A DNA stretch of 64,000 nucleotides from Carex sylvatica (taxonomy: Eukaryota > Streptophyta > Magnoliopsida > Poales > Cyperaceae), in contig CAXKVR010000044.1 of NCBI GenBank assembly GCA_964058845.1, positions 1 through 64,000 of the forward strand. The letters run 5' to 3'. The notes beneath the pieces are model-generated. The model saw nothing but the letters and a program-made list of their open reading frames with translations, was not told where the DNA came from and did not search any database. Shown one piece after another: positions 1 to 11,739 of this stretch; positions within the stretch are counted from its first letter, which is position 1, and every line of letters begins with the position of its first letter. The translations under genes and the position numbers were made by a program.

Positions 1-189
1 AAACCCTTATTAACCTGGATGGTACTAGGACACACCATAAATATGATGAATCGGTAATGCTTAGTGAATTGGCCCGGTACATTAACCACAAAGAATAACC
101 AATAAGTATGGGTGGTTGCACGAGTTTTACCCGGTTAATCATTCGGGGGTGTAGGCTACTAATGTTCAAGAGGTTTCATCATAGAAAGA

Positions 190-2386
190 TGGTTACTGAA
201 ATAAAAAACCAGTTTACCATTACAAAAAATGAGCTATGAGATATGTTTGCTTATCAAACCAATAAGGTCTCAATTACCTCTGATATCTGGACTGCCGGTA
301 AACATGGACTTGGGTACTCTTGTATTATCGGGCATTTGATCGATGATCGTTGGATATTACAAAAAAAGATATTAAGTTTCGAGTGTTGGATTCTCCGCAC
401 ACAGCAAATATAATTTACAAATTCATTATTGAGATTTTACGAGAGTATAACCTTAAAAGGGATTTAGAGAGTAAGATTTTTTTGATTTCATTCAATAATG
501 CTAGCAACAACATAGCTTTCATTGAGATTTTTAAACGGACCCAAAATCTAACTATGAATGGTCCTATGTTCCACCAAAGGTGTGATTGCTATATACTTAA
601 CCTCGTTGTGAAGGCGGGTCTTAAAACAGAAGCTGTAAACCTATTGATAATTAAATTTAAGGGAGCTCTTGCCCACATTGTTTCCAACCAAGAAGAAAAT
701 AGAATTTTGTGATTTTGTGTCGCGAGTTTGGATTGAGCAGGTTAAAAGTAGGGTGTTCAAACGGTTCGGTTTAATCGGTTTTGGACCGAACCGAATTAGT
801 TTGGTTTAAACTGTTCGGTTATTTCGGTTTATTGGATCGGTTCGATTGACTTTTCAAAACCAAATTATAACTTCAGTTCGATTAAGTTTGAAAATTTCAA
901 AATCGAAATAACCGAACCGACCGAAATTTCATATAATATGAATTTGATCCGAACCACCCCAGTTTATTTCTTAATACTCCGGTTTATTTCTTAGTACTCC
1001 AGTTTATTTCTTAATCAATTGCTTTAAATACTTGGTTTATTTCTAAATATATTAGTTTATTTCTTAATACTCCGATTTATTTCTTAATATACTTCGGTTT
1101 ATTATAAATCAATTATTTTAAATAAAAAAATTCATATATTTCGGTTTGAACCAAACTAACCGAACAAACCGAAATAAAACTTCAGTTCGGTTCGGTTCTA
1201 TTTTTAAAACCGAATTATAACTTTGGTTTACCAAGTTCGGTTCAGTTTCAACCGAACCGAACCGATAACACCCTTAGTTGAGAGTACCTTGGGATATAGA
1301 TACCTGTTGGAACTCAATCTATAGGATGTTGAACCGATGCATTCCGTACTCAGCTGTCATAGGAGAGTTTTTGAGAAGCTCCACCCTCGAGAAAATACAA
1401 TTGGAACCCACCAATGGAGAATGAGAGCAACTACAAAGGCTTAAAAATTTCCTATAAACTTTTTTTACAGCAACCGTTAAGCTCTCCTGCTCGTACACAC
1501 CGACAGCATTTGAGTTGCTCAGACATCTATACCAAATTTTCAAGATGTATCATGATTTGGAACAAGCTGAAACATCGATTTCTCTCTCGTACCGATCGTA
1601 ATGGCCATGAAAGAAAAATTTCTAAAATATTGGAAAGAGCTCCTGGCCATTATCGCAAGCGTCCTCAACCCGGCTTACAAGAAGAGTGTCACGGTCTTAG
1701 TACTTGAAATGTACAAAGAGAATCTACATTTAGACGAAATCAGGATGGAGGCATACATGAATTCAAAGTTCAATGAGATGTTTAACTTATACAACACAAG
1801 AATGGGTGACAACCAAAACCAACCGTCTTCGTCCCGTGCTGACCTCAGGTATGAATATAAATATACATGTATTTTAATTTTTATTATTTATAATATTTAT
1901 ATTATTTGTCCACTAATTTTTTTATTTTTTAATAGTTTCACTTCCAGGAGCACCAGCAGTGGTGGACTGTTATCAGATTTTCAGTTGGAGAGCGACACGC
2001 ACGCCTCCTCAAACGAGTTATTGGGCTATATTTCGATGCATCGCGAAAAATAACAAGTTGACATCATGGCGTGGTGGAGGAGGAATGCACGTCAATATCC
2101 AGTTCTCGCGATGATGGCCCACAATGTATTTGTCGTGCCCGTGTCCACCGTCCCTTCCGAAAGTTATTTTAGTTCAACGAACAGGATCATTTCCGACAAA
2201 TGTAGTAAGTTGGATGCACATGTTTATGAAAGACCTGTGTACTTGAAAGATTGGATTGAAACTAAAAATCGCAACCAATACCGAGATCTTCAACAATTAT
2301 CATTCGGAGTCGACACGATACCGAGTCATGGCCCAAGGGTAATTCGGATTCAGACGGTGCGAAAGAGAATGAACAATGGTACATGA
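190..2386 (+). pseudogene. hAT transposase pseudogene (RICESLEEPER type)
   Basis: Broken coding region of a hAT-superfamily transposase. Recognisable pieces appear in order. About 265-400 gives a TSDIWTAG.. stretch followed by a 'DDRWILQKKILSF' block. At 400-712 is the RNase H-like core block with 'NNASNN' and 'FHQRCDCYILNLVVKAG'. At 1290-1330 a 'TCWNSIYRML' block follows the insertion. At 1601-1850 is the 'KEKFLKYWKELLAI' region. At 2066-2270 is the C-terminal dimerisation domain ('MAWWRRNARQYPVLA', 'VSTVPSESYFSS'). Stops and frameshifts lie between the blocks, and a 528-bp hAT-type element interrupts the frame at 749-1276. An intron-like GT..AG gap (about 1848-1935) lies between two blocks. 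Related coding traces reach the left window edge. It cannot make an active transposase as it stands. Confidence 0.85.
749..1276. mobile_element. Non-autonomous hAT-type element, CCGAAC-rich
   Basis: A 528-bp element inside the hAT pseudogene. It begins TAGGGTGTTCAAACGG and ends GATAACACCCTTA. Imperfect 8-bp target duplications flank it: gttaaaag at 741-748 and gttgagag at 1277-1284, 6 of 8 matching. Its arms are made of reiterated GGTTCGGTTT / CCGAACCGA motifs in opposite orientation, with an AT-rich centre holding TTTATTTCTTA repeats. No coding capacity is visible. The 8-bp duplication and TAGGG terminus fit hAT. Confidence 0.75.
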
Positions 2387-3444
2387 ATGAGAACTTCTAA
2401 ATAGGTAGTGTCGGTATAAATTTCTAACATCTTTTAATCTTTATGGTTATTCTTTAAATTATAAATTTCTCAACATTTCAATTAGCTTTTAAATTATTTA
2501 TTTTAAAGAAAAATTAGTAACAAAAAAAGTTAGAACTCCGCCTATGTTATTTTACATAGCCGGCCCAAGTCCGGATTAAAGGAGGAGGGTAACTTTTGAT
2601 TTTAAATCTATTATTTTAAAATAATTCATAATTTTTCATAGTAATTGATTTAAGAATTTTTTTTTATTATTTTAAAGTAATTGATTTAATATGTTTTAAA
2701 GTAATTGATTTAAACAAAAAAAAATGTTTAAAAAAACATTGTTTTAACTTTAAAAAAAATATGTTGAGTTTAACAAAAAGAATAAGTTTAAAAAATTATT
2801 GAGTTTAAAAAAAAAGGTTTTAAATAAATTTGTATTTTATTGATTTAAAAAAAACATAGAAATAGAAAAAAAAAATAGAAAATAAAAACGATCCGGACCG
2901 GACCGGACCCGTGAACCCGTGAATCCGGACCCGTTCAACCCGCCTATCCGTGATTCTCCGGGAGTTGAAATGGATCGGGTAGGATTTTTAAAAAAAAAAC
3001 TGTGTTACCTGGTCCGTTTAATCCGTGACCCGTGTCATCCGTGCCCGTGACTATCCGTATCCGTGCTCGGGTTCAACCTGTAAGACCCGATCCGATCCGT
3101 TTGCAAAATCCTAGGCACAAGTGACCTCTGTCATAGAAAAACTCGTATTGCATTTCATATGGTTATATGATGTCATCGGAGAAAAGAGAGGAGACGAAAG
3201 ACAACGGACCCAATCGAACTCGCAATGGGCCGAGCCAAATTTACAATATTTAGTTAATAGTTTAAAAATATGAGTCGACTCGCAAGTCGAATCGAGCCAA
3301 GTCAAGTGTTTATATTAGCCAAATCGAACCGAGTTTTTTTCTTTGAAAATCGAGCCGAGTTTGAGCTTTTTTCAGTTTCGAGTCCAATTCGTTATGAAAT
3401 ATTGAATCACTCAACTCATTAATTCGCGAGTCGGCTCAGCCCTA
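2387..3444. repeat. AT-rich spacer with CCGGACCCG-type and GAGTCGACTCG-type repeat remnants
   Basis: No gene is seen. At 2881-3113 there are reiterated CCGGACC / CCCGTGA / GATCCG motifs ending TTTGCAAAATCCTA. At 3190-3444 there are reiterated GAGCC / GAGTCG motifs ending CTCAGCCCTA. Both resemble arms of hAT-type elements elsewhere in the window, but no target duplication could be found, so they are treated as truncated remnants. Confidence 0.5.
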
Positions 3445-3570
3445 TAGTTACTGTCATAAAAGAAGCAGCAATTGGGTCAAGCACAAGAAATGTTTGCAAT
3501 TGGGTCGATAATAAGGCTTTTGTTTAATGTAGTAACTAGTTTGCACCATTCATATATTTGATAGTAGAAT

Positions 3571-3773
3571 TCTGCACCATTCAGATATTTGATTTTTTAT
3601 CTATGTAAAAAAATAGTAAAATAATTTCAAAAAAAATGTAAAATTTGATCTCCAAACACAAATTAATATGGAGAACAAAATGAACGGTTCGGATCGACCG
3701 TTAGGATTTTGAAAACTCAAATATTGAACCGTAGCACTGTAGCCCTCTATGCAACCTGTAACACAGTAGCCTT
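3571..3773. mobile_element. MULE-type MITE, b-type, right half only
   Basis: Right half of the modular MITE superfamily. It runs from the centre (ATTTGATTTTTTATC) through the conserved subterminal block (TTAATATGGAGAAC, AACGGTTCGGATCGACCG) to the b-type end 'CCGTAGCACTGTAGC'. Compared with the complete copy at 27018-27397, the left half is missing. Confidence 0.65.
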
Positions 3774-3794
3774 ACTCATATATATAGAGAGAGA

Positions 3795-4198
3795 TGGTCT
3801 ATGGTACATTGTAATGCATAGACATTTTTGTGCATTGGACCTTAAATGACTGATTCAAAGTCCAAATGACCGATCCAAACCATTAATCTTGTTCTCCATA
3901 TTAATATGTGCTTGGAGACCAAATTTTACATTTTCTGAAATTTTTTTACTATTTATTAAGCCACTTTGAAAATCGCTGATCAGTAACAGTAAAATCAAAA
4001 GGCACTATTGGATCAGCGATTTTCAACGTGGCTTAATAAATAGTAAACAAATTCCAAAAAATATAAAATTTGGTCTCCAAGCACATATTAATATGGAGAA
4101 AAAGATGAACGGTTTGGATCGGTCATTTGGACTTTGAATCCGGTGGTTTATGGTCTAATGCACAAAAATGCCTATGCATTGCAATGTACCATAGCCCA
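3795..4198. mobile_element. MULE-type MITE, a-type, complete
   Basis: Foldback element of about 404 bp. The left end TGGTCTATGGTACATTG pairs with the right end CAATGTACCATAGCCCA. The conserved subterminal block lies inside both arms. The centre is the 'AAGCCACTTTGAAAATCGCT' type. It is flanked by TATATAGAGAGA on the left and TCTCACATATATATG on the right. Non-coding. Confidence 0.75.
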
Positions 4199-4452
4199 TC
4201 TCTCACATATATATGTGTGTGTGTAATCTCTCACATATATGTGTGTGTGTGTAGAAGTTGAGCATACGCATACAAAATCTTCAATAGTTTATGTAGAAAC
4301 ATTCATACACTATTTTGAAAGCATGCATTTAGATTTTTAAATATAATTTGTTATTTCTCAAAATTAGGATGTTCCTACTCTTTTTTCTTTTCTTTTTTTG
4401 AATAAAACAATATTCGGTCTGGACGAACAATTCCAGATATAGGCCTTAAAAC
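4199..4452. repeat. TA/TG microsatellite and unassigned spacer
   Basis: At 4199-4252 a segment reading CTCTCACATATAT followed by GTGTGTGT occurs twice in tandem. The rest is AT-rich spacer. Confidence 0.5.
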
Positions 4453-4806
4453 TAGGGATGAAAACGGTATTGATAATATTCAATCCGTATTCGAAAAAAT
4501 AGATGTGAATATCTGATATCTGAATATCCGTGTGGATATAGATACTAATATGATTTTACGTTTTTATATCCAGATAATAGATATATAACATATATTTTAA
4601 TATTTATTATTAAAATATTATGTTATTCACCATTATAATCTGATAATATTATGAATTTTATATATTTTTTTAAAATTTTAATATTATTTTAATAAATATT
4701 TTATATGCTTCGTATCGGTCTAATATTCACTTCATATCCGTATCCAGAAAATAAAATATGCCTATAGTTTTACCATAGTCTGCTCCGTATGGACCGTATC
4801 CGCCCC
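4453..4806. repeat. TAGGGATGAAAACGG-type degenerate element
   Basis: Begins TAGGGATGAAAACGG and ends in ACCGTATCCGCCCC. It contains many GATATCTGAATATCCG-like motifs. The terminus and low-complexity arms resemble hAT-type non-autonomous elements, but the right terminus and target duplication are not visible. Confidence 0.5.
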
Positions 4807-5846
4807 TTTTTTTATTTTCTTTTTGAGAAAAAACTCTTAGGTGTATTTTATTGAATGCCAAAACTCAGAAACCTTACATTGTAGAAAGTAAAAACAGAAA
4901 AGAGTAAAAGATCTTGAAAATAAACTAGCTATCTAACTTGAAATGTCAAAAAAATCCTAAACTACCCGTCATTTTTCTTTATGTGAAATGTTAAAAGGCT
5001 GAGGGACTGTTTGTAAGATAACCATTCCCCTCTTCTGACATCCTGGTATCCGATTACCAGTATTGTTTTTTCCACTCCGTTTTCACCCCTGCTTAAAACT
5101 CCTATTGTATTGCATAAAGCCCAAGCCAACTGCCCAACGATAGGCTTTGCTGGGCTAGAAAATGTGTCAAGATATAACTTGTAACCGTGCTAATAAGATG
5201 GGAAATTTTTATTCCCTTGCTATCGTTAACAGCGAACCCACTACGAAAACTACAAAAAGAGAGAATCTTCTCTTGCAGACATTGTTCTGCGTATTGATCT
5301 GGATTTCGAAATGTTTACACTTATAATAAAAATTATTTATATCTGAACCCTAAAGAGTTAATATATAATCAACAAAATATTTATTATAGTTTTCTAAATA
5401 AGCATAAAAAACTATCTGAAAGTGCAGAAAAAAGTGCACATAACAAAGGCAGTTATCACTTATCTGGCTAAAGAGAAGATTCAACCAACAATGCCATCCA
5501 TAATCCATTACAAACCGAGAGTAAATAGGTTCTAAATATTGTACAATATAGAAACTCAACCACTTTTCAACTACGAGAAAAAGGAGGAAAGAATGAACTG
5601 CAAAATTTTCCTGTTCCAGAATAGCAACTTTTTAGAATAGAAGCTTTGTTATAATAAGAACCAAAAAGTTGCTAAACACAGGACCACAAAATAATCTATA
5701 AACAAGAAGAAGAAAAAAATCTAGAGATCCCTTAGAAGGAGAATGCAAAATATTTATTATTTGATCATCAGATGAAACAACCCCCTTTTTTACGACAAAG
5801 CAGCAACTTGTACACCACAATATACAAAGAACAGATGAATTTAGAT
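4807..5846. other. Intergenic / 3' flank of the BSD-domain gene
   Basis: No supported gene is seen. The part nearest 5846 must contain the 3' UTR of the minus-strand BSD gene. Several TTTATT (minus AATAAA) motifs occur, for example near 5330-5380, but the poly(A) site cannot be fixed. Confidence 0.4.
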
Positions 5847-8663
5847 TTAGAGCAGTGTTTTTTTCTCATCATCACTCTCCAGACCCTGTAACACAGAAAT
5901 GTTTAATTGATGAAACATTTGATACTCCAAAATGCATATAACATACTGTAGTTTTAGTCCAAGATCTCTCAGCGCTATCTTCATCCAATACTATTTTGAA
6001 CAGACATGATCCTTTGGTACAAAAGTATTTAGAAACAAACTAATTTGGTCCTTTTAGCCAAATTTTTCTGATCAAACCAATTCCATTATCAAAATGCCCT
6101 CTTCACCTTATAATTTTTTCTTAATAGAGCTAAAGTTACTCTATTTCAACAATATCGTGTCAATTAGGCAACTAACAACAGAATATTTATTTAACAATCT
6201 TGAAGGAAATACGTACCGAGGTGCTATCAATCTTGTCAAAATCATCATCATCTAAATCATCATCTACATATGCAACAGTGTTACTAAGATAAAATGCTAG
6301 AATTTTAAGAAAAATCAAAATATTTCTCATATATTAAAGTAGAGTAGGGTTAAAATGCACCATGGTTTTGTGCCCCAACCATACCCCACGCCTCTATCTT
6401 CGTTTACCAAGTTCAAACAGTCGATCCGAACCATTCATCATGATATACATATTAAAATGTGCTTAGAGACCAAATTTTATATTTTTTGAAACTTTTTTAC
6501 TATTTTTTTAGATAGGTACAAAATCTCTGTTTTTGGATGGTCCAGATGCAGTGATTTTGTACCTATCTAAAAAAATAGTAAAACAATTCCAAAAAATATA
6601 AAATTTGGTCTCTAAGCACATTTTAATATGTATATCATGTTGAGCGGTTCAGATCGACTATTTGAACTTTGTAAACGGAGATAGAGGCGTGGGGTATGGT
6701 TGGGGCACAAAACCAATGGTGCATTTTAACCCTACTCATTAAAGTATGTGTTGAAATTTTGCTTTTCAGCTCTCTAGTTAGGAGTTTCTTCTGTTTGCTT
6801 TATTGTTTCTATCAAATAAGATGCTATAAAAAAAGACTACAAACCAGGGGCCTCATCCTCGAAATCACCCAAGAGAAATGTATCCAAATCAATCTCCTTG
6901 TTTGATGAGACAGAGCCTTTGCTTTCCAATTTTGTTTCACTGTTGGTCCCACCTTGAGGTGACATAGCAACTTCTTTTAACTTTTCTTCGTTTTTATGTT
7001 CCTCTTTAGCCTTCAACTCATCCATGTATCTCCTTTCATAACTGATTAAAAGAAAAAACAATAGAAAACATAATAAAAATTAAACCTTCAATGACCTATT
7101 GGACGTAGTGAAATTTTCTTTTCTGCCTACTACAAAATCAACTTCACCAATTCAGGGCTGTGCGTTTAATGTTTTGTAGGCGTTTAAATTTACAAGAACA
7201 CAGAAAATTTTGTTGTTTTGGGGACAACATATGAAAATATCCCTTTTAAGGAATGGATGATAGGAGAACCTACGGTGAGACATATGTATTGACAAGTAGG
7301 AAGTATATACGCCAGAACTTCCTCTCTTTCATGTATCGAGGACACAAATCATATCTGAATTTTGAAATTTCCTGAAATATAAACCAAAATAAAGCAAGAT
7401 CTTAAAATGACAATGTCATACGTATTGCAAGATATAATCGGTATTCACCAACCCAGATTAGTCCACATGATAACACTACAAATATTTTCTGTTTACCCCC
7501 TCTCTGGCTCTCTGGTGCACTATACTTGAAGCAATAAGCACACGAGACAAGAAAAGGGAATGAAAATACAAATGCAGTGATTGTTCAGTTCCAAAAACCA
7601 GTGAAAATAAGAATGGTTGTTCATTTGTTGGAACTAGAGAATGACACTGAAGGGAAATAAAGTACCTTGACAGCAGAGAGAACAATAGTTGCATGTTTGG
7701 CTTGCCATTCGTTAAGGTCCTGCCTGACATTTGAAACCGTAGGCACTTCTGTCACTTCAGGTTCATCTACGCATATATTTTGAACTTTTAGAACAAATTT
7801 GTGCATGGCTCATCCATAATAAATTTTACAACCATATTGGACATCATCAAAATAGAGATCAATAGACAAGGGTGCTTGTCTGAATTGCGAGCCCTCTTGT
7901 CTGTCATTATTTTCCAATTAGAGTTTAATGCAAATCTGATCTACTAGACTAGAAAATGTAAGCTGCAATATATTATTTATGAGCCTTTTTCATCTTTTTA
8001 CATGTTTTTGTTTTACCGAAAATAGCTATCAATTGGAAAAATAATACTTTTAACTTGCTAAAGGACAATGGATTATAGTTCATTAAAGGAAACATCCAGT
8101 TATCAAGTTGAGACTATTCTAGTGATGGCAATGCATTTAAGTTCAGTAAATAGCAATACATCTAAGTGGAAAGATTAGCTCATTACATAAAACGATCTCA
8201 CTAAAGTTTACAAAGCATTCTAACCTTGTAAAGGAAAATCTCTGAAAGTATTCAGGGTCAACCCTCTGACAAATTCTCTGAGATCCTCTGTAACCCCAAA
8301 GACTTCCAGATCTGTCTCAGGCTCCGGAGAAATCGCCGCCGGCGGACCTGCCACCACCGATGACAACTGAGACGGGATCGCCGGCATAGCCGGGACCGGA
8401 ATATCGGCAGCAAGCGTCTTGATCTGTCCTGCGAACAAGTCCGCCTTCTTTGTCGCCTCCGCCGCAAGTTCCTTCGACTTCTTCGTTGCCTCCGCCGCGA
8501 GCTCCCTTGATTTCTTTGTCGCCTCAACGGCGAACTCCGACGAGAGGAGGCGCGAGGCGCCTTGCGTCAGTTCCTGAGAGCGCTTCGCGGCCTCCTTGGA
8601 GAACTCTTGAGATTTCTTCGCGGCTTCCTCCGCGAAGGAGCGAGCTCTCTGCCATAGATCCAT
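5847..8663 (-). CDS. BSD domain-containing protein, six exons
   Basis: Exons on the minus strand are 8663-8225, 7766-7666, 7371-7274, 7041-6845, 6263-6217 and 5885-5847. They join in phase to 921 nt (306 aa), each with GT-AG borders. Residues about 1-80 carry amphipathic 11-residue repeats (EATKKSRELAA and similar), as in LEA-like coiled segments, followed by an Ala/Pro-rich linker. A BSD domain spans about 126-212, from 'LREFVRGLTLNTFRDFP' through 'EWQAKHATIVLS' to the signature 'RERKFWRIYF'-like motif (here KERKFWRIYFLLVN). A charged helix and a very acidic tail (DDDLDDDDFDKID) follow. BSD domains occur in TFIIH p62 and synapse-associated proteins; the plant family's role is not settled. 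The donor of exon 4 is GTTTGT, and reading through it gives a false stop at 6837. Intron 4 contains a MITE (6342-6737). The UTRs are not resolved. Confidence 0.88.
6342..6737. mobile_element. MULE-type MITE, e-type, in intron 4 of the BSD gene
   Basis: 396-bp foldback element. The left end GAGTAGGGTTAAAATGCACC pairs with the right end GGTGCATTTTAACCCTACTC. A perfect 9-bp target duplication ATTAAAGTA lies at 6333-6341 and 6738-6746. It carries the superfamily's subterminal block (TTTGGTCTCTAAGCACA on the right arm). The centre is the 'TAGATAGGTACAAAATC' type. The 9-bp duplication is diagnostic of Mutator-like transposition and dates the insertion after the intron existed. Confidence 0.9.
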
Positions 8664-10405
8664 GGCGTTCGAAGTAATGTCTTGTGCGTGATTCTGATCT
8701 TATTTTGCTAATCTGAGATGAAGGGAGGGGTTTACTTCCTTTTGCTGATGTGCCCCTGTTGTAAACTGTAATTAACTTGGATGTTAAGGCCGAAATGATT
8801 CTGTTTGTTCGCTATGGAAAGAACAAAATCTGAAGCCTCAAACGGGTCTAGTCAATATCAAACCCGTGTGGGATCGGATCAGTACTTCTCATTAAATACT
8901 TCGTTTATTCTTGAGTTGTGACGGATCTAGTCAATAGTTCAACATCAAACCCCTGTGGATCAGATCAGAATTTCCCATTAAATTCTAGTAGGGGGAAATG
9001 ACATCATGACATTAAGATATAAATCATAGTCAAATATTTCATTAAGCTAATCCGGTTGACGGCATTACTAATAATTTAGTATACGTTATACTGATTGCCT
9101 TATTGGTAATAACCGCTAGAGAATGACAGCTCATTGAAGGTACTAGGGAAACAGGAAAACAAGGAATATTGGGCCGGAATAATTAGGCATATGGGCCGGG
9201 CCAATTTCCGAGAAGAGAATTAATATTGTTTGGACAAATATGCCTGTGAGTGTCACATCACACCGGGCTAAATGTAGGCCCGTAAATGTGTACACTTCGG
9301 GCAGAAATAAGTAAAAAATTTACAAACAGCTTAACTTTTGGAATTTGACCTTTTTTTAAACCAACTTGCGGAAGCTACAACATTGACAAATGATAATTTT
9401 AAATTTGGACCTTTCGATCAAGTTGCAGCTCTGGATAAAAGAAATTAAAAAAATAAAATAAACAAACAACAGAATTGGCCATGTTGTACTAAAAAAGGAT
9501 TTCAAAAGTAAGAACTAAGGAGCGCCCATTTGATGCCTTGTATTCTTTCCTTAACTTCAAGCTAATATTAAAGTTGGCTATGAGATGTGGAAAGAATATA
9601 CAACAGGCATTAGACCAAAAAAATATATTAAGTAACAGCATCATCTACGAATGAATACAATCGCTTACTTTATTACTCCAAGCTAATATTAAATAATGCT
9701 TTTTAGATGTTTGGTTTAGACCAACGTGTCTCTTTCTTAGTATGAGACAATAATTGTAACCTGCACAAGACATGGAAGGCTTTCTTTTATTTTATTTTAT
9801 AGTATTTGATTTTGTATCCTCTGTTATTAAAAGTTACATGGCATGTTGCAATTCAAAAAAATTATGTAAGTGTAATTCTATTGCTTAATTATTTTGATGA
9901 TACATCTCTATGATATTTTTGATAAATTATCCAATAACATAATTACAACTATACAAATAATGTTCATCATTTAAGTGTATTGTGTATGAAATTTCAGCCG
10001 ATTATAATGTAGTTTAGCCATCGATTGAGCAATTTGAAACATCCAACGGCTCATTTTTTTAACGAATAATCAAACAAATATTAAATTGGAAAGCAACTGA
10101 GATTTATCATAATGGCATAATGAACAACACATCTCTACGTCTTAAATATTTAAACAACACTTTTGTACTTCCATTTAGAGTATATATATACATCAACCGA
10201 ATATATAAATGTCTACTGCATCAATAATAGAAATTAAGCTGAAAAATTATTGTTTGATTATGTTGACACTATATTAAAGCCAGATGTCGGCATTTATTTT
10301 GCTAGGATTAACAAAAAAAAACGCGCATGTACATATGACTTCATAGTTCATACGCAAGTACGCAACATATAACAATTCCATACATCTATTCTAAAATAAA
10401 TGGGA
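8664..10405. other. Intergenic, 5' side of the BSD gene
   Basis: The segment nearest 8664 should hold the BSD promoter and 5' UTR; no clear TATA box is seen. The rest is AT-rich without a recognisable gene or element. Confidence 0.4.
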
Positions 10406-10415
10406 CGTAATCATT

Positions 10416-10527
10416 GGGAAATATTTTAACAGAGCAATTTTAGCTTTATACAGCCCACGAACACTATACTTATTGATATAGTATTTGCGCTGCATGAAGT
10501 CGGAATTGCTCTGTCAAAATCTTTACC
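10416..10527. mobile_element. Short TIR MITE with 10-bp target duplication
   Basis: 112-bp element. The left end GGGAAATATTTTAACAGAGC pairs imperfectly with the right end GCTCTGTCAAAATCTTTACCC. Both sides carry CGTAATCATT (10406-10415 and 10528-10537). A 9-10-bp duplication suggests a MULE-type origin. Non-coding. Confidence 0.75.
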
Positions 10528-10537
10528 CGTAATCATT

Positions 10538-11253
10538 TTATTGATGTCATGTAACTTGTTATTGGGCCAAATCTAATCTCCACCGTAAAATTCAAATCAG
10601 ACGGCCCAAAAGTCGCCCAAATCTCAGTTCTATTAATGCGAGACATGTTGTCCTGGTTCAATTGCGGCGGGGCCCACACAGATCCCAGACGCGACAAAGC
10701 CTTTATGTCCCGATTGAAACATTGGAGAAAACAGTTGAATCCGGAAAAGGACGCATCGGTTTACAGTACTTGATCACTCCGATGGGTCAACTGGGCCTGT
10801 TGCTTCCTTCGCTGAGAGGTCGCTCTGATCTGACCGTGTGATTCAATATCGGATCATCTGTGACAATAACGCTGCATACATTCGTGTAGACTTTTGCTGC
10901 CATAGAGACCTCCCGGCGTATGGTGGTACCTACGTCGGACCCGCACTTTTTGGATGTCAATAGTGCCACAATAGACTAGTCAATTGCATATTAAATGAGA
11001 ACAGTGTTTACAATTATAACCAGGACCGTACAAGTTACTCGGGACCTCCATAAAATTTTGCTAAGAAAAAAAAGATAACAATAGTAGAAAAGAAGAGCAT
11101 GTAGAGGAGCTGTTGTAAAAAAGATTAGGGTGGAATAATTGTGAGCATAGATCTGGAAATATTAATTAGACCTATATTTTCATATAACTAAAACAAAGTG
11201 AGAAAAAAGATGAAATTTGTGTCTGAGTAAGAGAACGAAACTTAATGGTCCTA
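10538..11253. other. Intergenic, no gene recognised
   Basis: The 10560-10970 part is less AT-rich than its surroundings and has short open frames with no recognisable similarity. It may be an old gene or promoter remnant; nothing firmer can be said. Confidence 0.3.
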
Positions 11254-11262
11254 ACAAAATAA

Positions 11263-11427
11263 GGAATGAAATCTGCTGCAATTCGAATTAAATAAACAGT
11301 ATTCTGAAATCTCTGTCTGTTTAATTTTTTCTGTTCACGCATCTCAAAATAAATCAATGGTTAAATTTAAAAAATAAAAAATTTAAAATATTATTCATCT
11401 AATTCGGATGATAACAGACTTGTTTCC
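11263..11427. mobile_element. MULE-type MITE, AAATCTGCT family, copy 1
   Basis: 165 bp. The left end GGAATGAAATCTGCTGCAA is inverted at the right end (AACAGACTTGTTTCC). The target duplication ACAAAATA(A/G) lies at 11254-11262 and 11428-11436. Same family as 21046-21256 and 28219-28428. Confidence 0.75.
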
Positions 11428-11739
11428 ACAAAATAGTACATCAGTACATCACCTATCCATATTTTGTCAATATATTTTCCAGAAGAATCCAAACTAGTGT
11501 GCTGAATTAGAACCAACACGCGTCAAATCCCGAATGCATGCCTCCTAATTTAAAAGGAAATCCTGCTTTTTTTATCACATTAAAAAGCTTTGGTCCAAAG
11601 ACCGTTGAATCAGATTTTAAGACCAATTTTCAAGATAACAGTGGGTTTATGGATTTACCGTGTGATTCGCATAAACATCTGTGCGCGCTGTGTTAATATT
11701 TATGTACGTTCACTTTAATCTTTGTATGCACTAGTGTAT

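Noticed and set aside
8258..8677. Overlapping frames in exon 1 of the BSD gene (Arg-rich minus frame, plus-strand frame)
   Set aside because: Shadows of the repeat-rich coding exon; only the main frame continues through splice junctions.
10787..10969. 60-codon minus-strand frame in a GC-richer patch
   Set aside because: No recognisable domain, no splice context, and no family resemblance.
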